Assembly: GCA_949358305.1 (NCBI GenBank)
Contig: OX442319.1
Location: 1,178,001 to 1,242,000 of the forward strand
Length of the DNA stretch: 64,000 nucleotides
Direction: 5' to 3'
Source: Strigamia acuminata
Taxonomy: Eukaryota; Arthropoda; Chilopoda; Geophilomorpha; Linotaeniidae
The notes under the pieces: model-generated
Told to the model about the DNA's origin: nothing
Databases searched by the model: none
The model's input: the letters and a program-made list of their open reading frames with translations, nothing else
Made by a program: the position numbers and the translations under genes
Shown here: positions 48,267-59,480 of the stretch, one piece after another
How positions within the stretch are numbered: the first letter of the stretch is position 1
How the letters are laid out: each line of letters starts with the position of its first letter

Positions 48267-51200
48267 GTCAATCTGGTTGGAGGTAAAATTGAGACCTCGG
48301 CGACCTTCAATCTCGCGTTGCACTGTTGATTGTCAAAGTGTGGTGAGGTGGAGGGGAAATAAAATAAAATCAAAGTGCGAGAAAATTACGATGGATGGAT
48401 GGATGCAGCCTCGTTGACCAGATTAAAAAGAAGACCCGGTTTGGATTCAGGAGATGAGCTATAGTCACGTGACCAGCTGTGAATAGCACTAATTAGGGTG
48501 TGGTGCGTGAGGCGGTTGTGCAAAAGGATGGGCGAGAGAGAGAGAGAGAGAGAGAGACGCATCAACTAACTCGTATCGAGACTCGAAACTCGAGATTCGA
48601 GAATAGGTAAAAGTGGAAGCGAGAAGAGAAGCCGTCATCGAGATCGAAAGGGATACCAACCGAACCGGACACTACCCCTCCTGAATGCTTGACTGCGTTA
48701 AAAGACTCCCATTTCTCGATCGTCTCCTTCATCTCCTTCCGGCTGAAACTGCTGAATCGGCCAAATCAAGAGTTCACGGGTCAAGCGAGGAAATAGCCAA
48801 TGGTCAATGTACTCAATGATGAGATGAGAGAGAGAGATCAAAGGAAGAAAGAATCTTCTTTTCAGGTAGCAATCACCACACGAATACATATTGATGGAAT
48901 TTAATAAAATTAACGAGTCAATTAATCTTTATGAGATAAAATTAGATGTCTAATCAAGTTAAAATTACAAGCAATTAGTACATAATAATTTAACGCTTAT
49001 GTGTGACAAGGAAGTGTAAATATGTGGAATATATGTATCGCGCAGCTGTCAATGTCACACCTGATAAACAAGGAAAAGCGAGTAAACGGAACACCTTTTA
49101 TACTGTTTTATCAGAACACAGCCAGAAATGAATAGTGCGGAGCCGTTGAATGGGACCCGAGTGATTATCAGAAACCTGTACTAACACCTAACAGGTGTCG
49201 AGCGAGTAAAAGGACGCATGCGTTAGGTCAAAGTCAATAATAAGTGAATGCACGCGCAAAAACTTACCTGCCAACAAGTCTGGCAGCAAGAAGTTGGGAC
49301 GAAGGCCAAGTGCAGAGGAGTTGCGAGACGCCAAAGAGAACCGAAGGAAACCAAAGGGAACCAAAGGGAACCAAAGGGACGCGCGGCTCATGAACATGTC
49401 TCTGCTGGGCACGCGGGCGTTCCGCTCACACATAACTCTCGGGCGCGAACGTGCTCACTGTCCAAGCGATGTTCCCTAAAGAATTAAAAGATAAAAAAGA
49501 ATAAAATGGATTTAAAATCAGTGGAAAAGTAGTGTGTCCACATAACTTACTTGTTCCCGGTTGCGAGCGCAAACTGAACGACTACTGGCTCGTGTATCTG
49601 CGGGGAGCAAGCGCGAGTTTGTTTGCGATGATTGATCATGGCCGAGAAACGAGAAAGCAATCACGCGAACTTGACTGGTAATCAATGGTCAAAAGATTGT
49701 TTTTTATTTGTTTTGCTTGAAAAAAGGGGATGGGGGGGGGGGCAAGAACAAAGTAACTTACATGTTTTCATCTCTCTTCCTGTGATTTAAATCTACGGCC
49801 TTGGTCTTGGCTGTTTTCATTCTAGTTAGTTTCCGTGATTCTTATCTATCTCTAGTGTCATTATGCATGATATTTGCAAAAATGCAACTAAGACAATTAT
49901 TTACAACTTGTGTTGCACTTGAGAAAGTTACCACGTCTAAGGAGTAGAGAGTGCGTACATTTGAGGTGTGGAACACGAGTCCAGATCCAGAGGTTTTTAA
50001 AGGTAAAAAAAATGCTTTTTCTGCATGTTGCAAACCATTTGGAGGATGAATAAACCGGAAACTCATAGATCATCTTTCGCATTGTACACAAACTTGTATA
50101 ATATTGAAAAACGCAATTTTTAAAAAAATAAATTTGCAAACTAAAAGTTTGGAGAAATCAATTTATGTATAAAAAAAAACATAGCAAATAAGGTAAAAAC
50201 TTAAGTCAATAAATATACTGACTTAATGATGCATAGAATTTATTCCAAATAGTTAAAATGGTTATATTATAATATCAGATTTTTTGCTTAAAAATTAATT
50301 AGTTTAGGTGCTGCATTCATATTTTTCAAGTTTCTTAAAGTGATCATCTCGTTACAAATTAAAATTAGTTTGAAAAAAATTGAAAAGTTAATTACCTGTT
50401 AAGAAGCAAAAACAACAATAAGCAAAAAGCAATTTGATTAATTAACAATTATACACATTTTGCGATAAAAGGTATATATTTGTACTGACCAGAATCATTT
50501 TTTCCTCCTGTTTTTACCATAATGAGCGTGCTTTCTTTCTATTCGGAATTTACAAGATTTTTGAAAATAATAAAGGAAGGATAAACCAAATTCCTTAAAA
50601 AAGAAGAAAAGAAAAACCGTATTGTTTTCGATGTCAAACATGTTTTATCATCAGGTTTAAGGGTATGTTTGCTTTCTTTTAACTTTAAAACGATAAGAGG
50701 AGGACAGCACAGATCGAATTAGTGAAAACTCTCAAATGAATAAAAACATCTGGAAAAATAATACCTAATCATTATTCGTATTAATTAATAAGTTATGTAA
50801 CACTTATTATTTTTAAACATGTCTGATAAATTGTAAAAAAAAAAAGAAAAGAAAAGAAGAAAAAAACATTGTAGGCACCACTATAAATTGATAACAATTG
50901 AGAGAGAAAAAGTCATAACAGCGAGTAGATAATTGTGCTTCCAAGAAAGGGACTTTGAACAGATTCCCTTCTTGAGAATTCAATCTTATAAGCGACAGAT
51001 TAAGTGTGGCATGTTCTTCGCTTAATTATACTAACAAACTATTTTTTAAATGAAAAATAATAATAAGAAAAAGAAAAAGAAAAGTAAGTATTAATTGAAA
51101 CGAATCTAATGTTGTTCTAGTATATGCAATATATGCAATAAGGGAAATTTGAGCTGTTTAAAATCGGATCAAAGTTCTACGAGTGTTTTTGTGTCTCTTA

Positions 51201-51390
51201 ATTCTACAGATTGTTGCGTGAAGAAGCATTGAAAAGATGTGAGAAATGTGTGGAGAAGGAAAAGGAAAATTAAGTTTGTTTAAGTTTTAAGTGTGTCTTT
51301 AAGTGTGTTTAGAGATTATAGATTATGATAGGACACTTGCGAGTTCGTTGTCGATGAGTCATTGTCCCTCTGAGGACAGTTCAGTCGTTG

Positions 51391-52240
51391 TCACAGGTAG
51401 AATTCGGGCGAGTTCTGATTAGGTGTATTCTGGGCGGCGCCAGGTAGGTTGGTGGGCGCCAAATCTTGCCTTCCCGAACTTCGCTGCATGTGCAAATGAT
51501 CGTAGCGATGTTTGTAGAGGTCCCTTTCTTGCATGACCCTCGTAATTTCGAGCCGCATACGTTGCACTTCCGACTGCAGGAGCCGGTTCTGCGCTTCGAG
51601 ATCGTGCCGCTGCTGCAGACGCTTGGAACGACAGTTTTGCGCGTAGCCACGGTTCTTGAGCGTACGTCGCTTCTGCTTGAGCCGCACGACCTCTTCGCGA
51701 GGGAAACCGTGCAGACGTTTGTTGAGTTCGCGCACCGACAGAGATATGAGCATGTCGTCGTCCACGATGTCCGACGTAGAAGTTTGCATGTTGCCGTGGT
51801 GGTGGTGGTGTGGGCGGAGAGGCGCGTACTCTTTCGGAGTACGGCTCCCCGCCGACGACAGCCACGAGTGGTCAGCTGCACCATCACCACATTGAGGCCG
51901 CAAATCGAGAGGTTCGTGAGCGAGGCCTCCGTATCGAATGTTCTGCGTCAGCCACATCATGTCGTCCAGCAGCGACGGCTTGTTTTCTTGAAGCCCCGAA
52001 GGTGGCGGCGGGGGGGCAAGAGGTGGCGGCACCACGCTGAATCCGCCCACCTGCTGTTGCTGTTGCTGTTGCTGAGGCGTCGAGCTCGGGGTGTCCGGAG
52101 GCGTTCCTGGAGTGCCGGGCGACAACGGCACAGGGCTGGCTTTGCCAACTGTTGCCTGCGACTGCGATGCGACCACGGCTCCAGGCACGGCTACGGGACC
52201 CCCGCAGCCCGCGCCACCCGAGTTGACGTTAACGTTAACG

Positions 52241-52277
<37 letters not shown>

Positions 52278-52383
52278 ACTTGCGGTTGTTGTTTTCCATC
52301 TCTTGCTTGACGGCCTCTTCGAGATGCTCCAGATCAAAGTCATTAACATAATCGTCGACCAAATGAGAGCCGTCCGATTCCAT
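51391..52383 (-). CDS. maf: Large Maf bZIP transcription factor (MafB/c-Maf/traffic jam type), intronless
   Basis: A single exon encodes 330 aa. Large Maf proteins bind TGCTGA-flanked AP-1/CRE sites as dimers and control cell identity (traffic jam in flies, MAF/MAFB in vertebrates). The N-terminus holds the acidic activation motif [15 protein letters not shown]. The middle is low-complexity: about 12 consecutive Asn (residues 37-48), eight Gln (104-111), a Pro-rich stretch (119-128) and five His (192-196). The C-terminal DNA-binding part is canonical: extended homology region [20 protein letters not shown] (208-227), a basic region with [18 protein letters not shown] that includes the Maf-specific Tyr, then a leucine zipper from about residue 262. 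Lack of introns is normal for large Mafs. The MARE at 58417 suggests possible autoregulation. Confidence 0.95.
52244..52276 (-). repeat. Polyasparagine-encoding trinucleotide run in Maf
   Basis: Eleven or more uninterrupted ttg triplets on the plus strand, read as AAC/Asn codons by Maf. A pure run like this is likely to vary in length between individuals. Confidence 0.9.
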
Positions 52384-52574
52384 GCTCGCTGGACAAGTGT
52401 CAAGGTGGAGACGAATTTGTTTCGGGTCGTGGTGACTGCTGTTTGCCCTTCTGCCTGGTGTTTACACCGTTGCCATCACTTTCTAGCGCACTTTCCTACC
52501 GGTGGGTGCTTTGGAGTTTGCTTCTCGGCTGCCACTGCGCCCCGTTCAGCGCTCGCCACGAGGACGCCACGGCT

Positions 52575-52598
52575 CTATTTATCGACACCGTGACGTCA
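52575..52598 (-). promoter_or_regulatory. Putative Maf core promoter: TATA-like box and CRE
   Basis: About 190-210 bp upstream of the Maf start codon the minus strand reads ATAAATAG (52575-52582), a plausible TATA box. Just upstream of it is a perfect palindromic CRE, TGACGTCA (52591-52598), with a second TGACG half-site at about 52602. The spacing suits a core promoter with a CREB/Maf-type activator site. No transcript evidence. Confidence 0.45.
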
Positions 52599-54245
52599 AT
52601 CGTGACGCGTGGGACTCCACTTCCCAGGCCAGAAAAGAAGGAAAGAAAAACTGCCAATCAACAAGCACCAGTATTCTTATTTTAGATTTCACGTCACAAT
52701 ACGGAGTTAGTCGTATCAAAAAAGGCAAGTTTTTTTTTATTTTTATTTTTATTTTTTTTCTTTTTATTTTATCCGCGCTCCGCTTTCTAGGTTAGGGTTT
52801 GTTGAAGGTCCAGTTACAGGCACGCGTTGACCACGTGGCAGGTTTCCTTTCTAGAAACTCAATCAATGGAAGGAGGGCACGTGTGTAGTCACATGTGCCG
52901 CATCTCTCCGCCCTCGCTCGTAGACCCTGAAAATGAGTGAAATGATCAGTGACAGGTATGTGAGTCAAACTCAGATTAGACAATTCTTCACACATTTTCT
53001 TATCAATTTTATTGCGTTTTCAAAGCACGAAACTCGAGTTGTTTTCATTTAAATTCATTTTTTTAACCTCTTAAATATTTAATATTTGGAAAAAATCTTG
53101 GTAGGAGTGGCCAAACAAAACCGTTACCCCCGTGGCCAAAATCAATGGTGTGCATAATCAGTGGTTATTGTTATTTATTGACGATTTATCATATTGATTG
53201 ATTTCATCTAAGGGGAAAAACGAAGCAAAAAACTTTTATACGCTAAAAACAAAAGATACTCCACTTTGACTCTCATCTCATCTCATCTCTCTCTCTCTCT
53301 CTCTCTCTCTCCCCACCCCATCTGTAAAAAAACGTGTTTGGCATCAACAACCAAATTTTCTCTTCCTCCCTCCCTCCCCTCCTTACAACTTCTTTTTGTT
53401 ATTCACTTTACCCTACTGTGCATCAGAGAGGATTTGGTGAGAAAAGAAAACGCGTTCGGATGAATGGTCGACGATACCCTTGAGACACGAATCGCAGTCG
53501 CCTTTCAGATCAATTGCGATCACAATCGATTTCTTTTATTCCTTCCCTTTTTACCACTCACTCTCCCTCCCTCCCTCCCTCTCTTCGAATCCTGGTGTTG
53601 CGCTTTTGCATTTTAATGGCTTAGGGATTTCTCTGCTGTGACGTTTCGGCCAAGCAAGCGCATCCTATATAAACACGGAATGATGTAGTGAGGCCAAGCG
53701 GCCCGTGGAATGTGCGCGCGGTGCCCCGCACGCGTTAACGACCGCGATCACAACTCGCAGGTGAATTTGGCATGACAGCGAGCAACACAAAAAGTGAAGT
53801 AAAGTATCGTATCATAACTTGTTTTCACACTGAGCATGAAAAAAAAACTTGCTTGTGTGTCCTAGGGTTGAATAGTGCTCGTTTGATATGCAGTTCGGTG
53901 TTTGACTCAAATCCTAGATAGATCAGTAGAATAAGGTGCAACTTGATTCTTACAAGTCCATATTGTTTGCAACTTTGGATCGAGTTCAATCAAATAGAAC
54001 TGTCCGATCGTTACATTTTTTTATTAAACTAATTTTTAAGGACAAACAAATTGATGTAATCTGTACATTACTAGTAGAACTCTTTGATTTCATTTCAAAC
54101 AGTAATCAATGTAAATTTGTCTAAAATATCATTATCGTTGTGTTATTGATTGGTACAATTCGATGCTTGATACATCGGCAACTATTGCAATGATATCTCA
54201 GCAAATCTTTTAAAAAAATTAATTGAAACAGTTTATAAAAAAAAA

Positions 54246-54283
<38 letters not shown>

Positions 54284-55039
54284 ATTTAATGCATAAGTCT
54301 GATACTGAAAATGAAGTGAAAATGAACGCAGGGTGGTACCCGCCACTCATCAATCCTTTTGGCTCAGCAGGCGAAAAGTATCAGTATCAAATAACTATGT
54401 TTGTTTCACCAACGATGTCAAGTTAATTTTAGACGCTAAAAACCTTTCTTTGCATTGCGAGGAATATTATTACGACTGTACCAAATCGTTTATAACTGTT
54501 TTATAAGAGCGTGAGCACCGATTGCCGGTTGATGCATCCTTGTGGTCGTTTGGCCAGACACAAACTTCCTAAGCACGTTTGGCGTTTGTTTTACTATTTT
54601 GAAGGCGCTAATTTGCGACGGCTTCGGCAATAAAACAAGGATTTGTTTTTTATATGTACTTTTTTTTTTAGTTTGCTAAAGGTACGCGCCTGTTGAGCAG
54701 TAAATGAAGATCATCATAGCCTCGTTCACTCTCCAGCGTTCCGGCTATACTTAGCACTTCTATTGCCAAGTTGGATGACCCCCTTTTAGCATGTGCCTCA
54801 AGATCGTGTAGCTTACCACTTTTCTCCTCTCATCAACCAGTCGTCTGTGTTCGGCATTGGACTATTTATAAAACAGTCAAACTCGATGTTGTCGACTCAG
54901 ATTTAATAAGTTGCGAGTTTTCAATTCAATTTGTTTTCGACCAAACAAAAATTGCCTAGATAGATTTTAAATTTCTCTTTCTTTCTTTTCCTTTTTCTCA
55001 GTTATTCTTCCATTTCAATAAAATTATTCCTTAAAGTAT

Positions 55040-55765
55040 ATAGGGTGTCTCAAAAAATGTATACACATTTAAATTTAATATATTTTAATCATTAGCTGTG
55101 GGAAGTGTTGTTTAATTAGCGTTTATGATGTAGCTTTTTTCGATCTTTCTTTTGGTTTTAAGTTTTTGACGATCCGAGTTTGTGTTCTCTAGATATTTGC
55201 GTTTATCAATTTTGGCCCCAATTCGCCATGTTTGATTGCACTAGTCATTGTTGGCTTTTAGATTTTGTGGTACTTTTGTGGATTTCTTCAGCGGTACTTG
55301 TTCTTTTCTAAAAATACTGTTCTTGTGGTACCATCCTGCATTACTTTAGATCTCGCAAAACCTGCCGTTTGAATAACGAGATCCTGTGAGATTTTTCCTA
55401 AAGTAACGCGGTATGGTACCAAAATCGTGGTACCGGCACAGTACCGCTACCACGAGATGCGCTACTTTTTGAAAAATATCTTGTAGCGGTACCGATACCA
55501 CTGGAAAAATCAATAAAATTACCATGTATCGGGAACGGGACATGTACCATTGAAGAAATCCACAAAAACACCACAAAATCCGAAATCCAAGAATGACAAG
55601 TGCAATCAAACGTGGCGAATTGGGACAAAAATTGATGAAAAACGCAAATATCTCGAGAACGAAAGCTCGGATCGTCATAAACTTAAGACAAAAAGAAAAA
55701 GCGAAATAAACTACACGTTAATTAAACAACATTGCCCACAATTAATTATTAATGTATACCAGTAT
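55040..55765. mobile_element. Large fold-back element with ~240-bp inverted arms
   Basis: The left arm (about 55100-55300) and right arm (about 55530-55750) are inverted copies with roughly 80% or better similarity by eye. Shared phrases include ttgtttaatta, gacgatccgag, agatatttgcgttt, caattcgcca, tttgattgcact and tttgtggatttcttca. The outer left end agggtgtctcaaaaaatgta resembles mariner termini. A central loop (about 55320-55510) is itself partly palindromic and full of ggtacc words. No protein is encoded. Confidence 0.75.
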
Positions 55766-55813
55766 TTAATTTAAAATTGCATACATATTTGATGAACTAA
55801 ATACACTTTATCC

Positions 55814-56011
55814 AAGGCCGGCTTGAGGTTTTTCGGGGCGTCGGGAAAAAGTTATTCGTGGGCCCCGAAATATTGCAACAAAAATAAAGAATATTTATCA
55901 AATTTTCTTAGAAATTGGAAAGTGCAGACACTCCATCCTCTGAGCGCGGGAGCCTTTGAGCGTGGGGCCTTGATCTGAGGCCCGACAAAAACGACATGTG
56001 AGCCGGCTCTG
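55814..56011. mobile_element. hAT-like short element
   Basis: Ends read aaggccggcttgagg and, inverted, cagagccggctcacatg. Flanks ctttatcc and ctttactc agree at six of eight positions, in keeping with an aged hAT target duplication. The interior, with gggccccg and ggggcctt, resembles other hAT-derived short elements. Confidence 0.5.
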
Positions 56012-58416
56012 CTTTACTCGTAATTTATCATCGCATTAACTGATTTAGAGTGAAACGCAGGATTAGTAAAATTTCAGTAAAATAATTTTAAAAAAAGACT
56101 AACAAACCCAAAACGAAAACATTTACAAATTAAAGACTAAATGGCCGAATCCCCGGACTGCTCGCCGGACGGGCATCCCACCTAACCCACCTAACCCACC
56201 TAAGGGGCTATGCTATGTCACAAAATAAATAAATAAATAAGTAAATAAATAAATAAATGAAGAATTTTGGTTAAAATAGATGCGAATGCGGGTATCACCT
56301 GGTATCACCGCAAATAAACCGATGCGAGAAACGGAGTACACAAAACGTAATTTGTTGGTAAAAAAAGTTGATGTAAAATGAAAAAGAGGGGTCGCAATCG
56401 ATCGCGAGGGGAATTTGTGCCACTTCCGGTGCGTTTGGTCGGCCCGGGGGTGTTATTTACCCCGCCCCTGCATTTTGACATGGCGCGCCCTCAACTCGCC
56501 CACCCCAGGAAATGGAACTCAGTATGGAAATATGTACCTTTTTCAAATCTCTACATCCATGGCTCCATGCAAGTATTTTTTAAAACATTTTCTCCCTTCG
56601 CCTTCTCCTTACCAACCTCCTTCCACAGTTCCACACCCCCCTCCCACACCCCCATGGGTGGCCTTGTTCGGCAAGTTGTGTCAAACTGGCAATGAATAAC
56701 ATTTTTTCTTTTGTCATGCGCAAGTCTTTTTTTCGTGTAAGTAAGACTCCCATTGGGAAAACCGCATTCAAATTCCAAACCTCCAACTACTAAACTTTTT
56801 CTTTCTTTTCACACCAAAATATTAATTTGAGCGCCAAGCGTCAATGCCTTCTTTTTTTTTCTTTTTCTTTTCTTTTTTTTCTTTTTTCTCTCCCCTCTCT
56901 CTCTCTCTTACTCTCTCTTTTCTCATAACTCGCACGCGAATGGAAACTCAATGAGATATTGGGATACATCACAGGAATCATTCATTAATTGGCTAACATC
57001 TGAAAGAATTGCCTAAAAAAGCAACTAGTTTGTTGTAATGAGATTGAATAGATGCCCAATTATAATTGGTGCGTGCTGACCTCATTCTATTGACTTTTTG
57101 ATGGAGAGAAGTACAAGTTTTTCAAGTAGTGGAAAGGGAAAAAAAGATATTTGTTTGTGGTTCGTGTTTAATTAGAGAAAGACAGAGAGAGAAAGAAAGA
57201 GAGAATGGGGAGAAATGAAGTACGAAGGTTCGCTTCACTGCCCCCGTATAGGGAAGAATCCACAAACGCACCCAGGGACGCCTCTAAGGTGAAGGAAAGT
57301 CAGTTGATAATTTCATTGCTTGACATCAATTCCTCGTTGTCAGCACATTGGACATGTCATTTTCGTCGCTTTTAATTTTTTTCCTTCTCCTTCTTCCTTT
57401 TTATTGATACTTTTCATTCCTACAGGTGTTTAGGTGAGGTTTAGTGTTTCAAGAATTGAGGAGTATGATGGATGAGCCGTTAGCAGATGTGCGATAAGTG
57501 GCTACTCCTCGTCCTCGGGTAGTCAAACTTGTTGGATTCTCTTTCGTTTTGATTACATTCGAGTGCAATTTTCAAACGCTTGCATGTAGATAAAGATAAA
57601 GCTGTGGGAAAAAAGAGCAATTTGACAATCAATTTCAACGATTGGATATCGATAGGCATAAGGTCAAAAAATCAATATTTTTTGCCCAGCGGTTAGGTTA
57701 CCCTTTTCCTGCGTCCTCTTCCCACGCATTTATTATTAACATTTGTTTTCGAAATGTCGTCTGCATTTTTTACGAGCCAATTTTTTTATTTAAACAAAAA
57801 AGGATTGTTTAATATTTTTTATTTTTTCAAATAAAAGAAAATAAAACAACTTTTTTGTATACCGGTATTTGATACTACTTGTACGGTTTCTTTTTTTTCG
57901 CAATGTAGGAAAATGTAAGCGAAGATGAGAATTAAATTCAATTTAATCTTCAATTTATAACGGGAATAAGATAATTAAGTAGTCAAACTACATACCTAAC
58001 TAAAACGTTTGTGTGTAAGAGTGAGATGAACACGCGATCTTCGCTTTTGCCGATGAGGAATTCAATCATCGAGCATGCAAATGCAATCGGTTCAACTCTT
58101 CATTCCTTCAATCAGCTTCTCATCTCGAACAAATCTAACATTGATCTACTTGTAGTCTCAACACGACAATCTAATTAAGTGAACATAATTTCATTGCACA
58201 AAATGATATCAAAAATAAGACTAATCAAAAATAATACTCCGTAATTTTCTAAACTAAATCTTTTAATTCAAATTAAATTAAATTAAATTTTTTTTCAAAA
58301 ATATAAGTGTAGCAGAGCTATCGTCTTCAGTGTGCGCCTTTGCTCCTTCACAACCCCTCTCTCTCTCTCCTTGCTTGCACCTCCTTCCCTTCTCTTTTTC
58401 TCTCCGTACACCAAAA

Positions 58417-58429
58417 AGCTGAGTCAGCA
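58417..58429 (+). promoter_or_regulatory. Near-perfect Maf recognition element (T-MARE)
   Basis: AGCTGAGTCAGCA matches the 13-bp T-MARE consensus TGCTGA(G/C)TCAGCA at 12 positions; only the first base differs. It lies about 6 kb upstream of the Maf coding region. Vertebrate large Mafs are known to autoregulate through such sites, so this is a candidate autoregulatory element; use in vivo is inference. Confidence 0.5.
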
Positions 58430-59439
58430 GGACGCGCAACTCGCGGCCTCGCTCGGCCCGAGAGAAGGCAAGCGGACGCTATGGGCATGACAAGAGCGCG
58501 TGCCAACAAGGCAGGGTTGACAGGTGAAAAAGTTAAAGGAAAGAATCGTTTGAAGAGATAATAACGATGCGGACAAATATCTTTTAAAAACAGTAAACGA
58601 AGAAGTAGGAGGGTTGAGAAAAGGAAAATTCGACCGACTGCAAGTGTATAATTCGCCTATCGACCACTTTGCACGTCGATAGACCATGCATGACTAATGC
58701 AAACCAATGCCTATCATTTGGCAAGAAGTTGCCGACAACGCAAATGACCCTTTTAAACATCACTTTATACAAGAAAAAGTCCAATAAACGTTTAAAAGAA
58801 ACAAAAAACGAGAAACAAAAAATAATGATACTAGAGATAAACAACAAAAAGTTTAAATTTTTATTTCTTTTTTTAAATGTGCATCATTGCATTACAGAAC
58901 AGAGTGGGTGGTTTTGTTTAGGAACAAAAAATGAAAAAAACTATCGATAAAATGAAAATAAAAACGCCATGTAAACTGTAAAATCGAATTAACTCGCAGA
59001 AATAGAATTTTTGTGACATTAAATGAATTTTAAAGGAAATTTTATAATTTTAAAGTTTGGAGGTGCGAGTAAATTAGACGCAGGATGTGACTTTCTTTTT
59101 CGTTTAAATTACCGCGTCTATAAATAGTATTTGGCAGCTAATGACGACGATTCGGAACAACCAACACTTGAAAAGTTTCTCATCAACGTATGAGAGAAAG
59201 TTGTGCAGGAAAAACTCCGCGGGGGGTGCTTTGAAATGAAAAATGTCACTCGGATGCGCAATGCGTCCATACGACAAGTGACCCTTGAGTCCGCCATCAT
59301 TCGGGCGCGCGCGTTTGTTTGACCCGTGCAGTAGCAGGTGCCTCTTGGCATGGGATGAGCGCTCCAATTTGCACGCGCATCACGTTAGAAAAACTAGCAT
59401 GGCGTTTCACGCAGGCCACTTGGATTGGCGCCAAACTCA

Positions 59440-59480
59440 AGGCAGAGGCAGAGGCAGAGGCAGAGGCAGAGGCAGAGGCA
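59440..59480. repeat. GGCAGA hexanucleotide array
   Basis: About seven head-to-tail copies of ggcaga. It creates long alternating open frames that should not be taken for genes. Confidence 0.9.

Larger units (their letters stand above)
41634..51390. other. Gene desert downstream of Maf
   Basis: Nearly 10 kb with no convincing gene. The longest open frame (42180-42884, plus) is Arg/Ser-rich with no domain. Many short simple repeats occur: AAAG at 44640-44668, GAAGAA at 44837-44856, a GAGAAG hexamer at 46888-46940, TATTC at 48236-48266, GA at 48534-48556, and an 11-bp aaccaaaggga array at 49343-49380. TGACGTCACGTG, a combined CRE and E-box, is at about 44914. The region probably holds the Maf 3' untranslated region and regulatory DNA, which is inference. 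Confidence 0.5.

Noticed and set aside
51466-52593. 375-codon plus-strand open frame over Maf
   Set aside because: Antisense shadow of the Maf gene, including a polyvaline run from the opposite strand of the Asn repeat.
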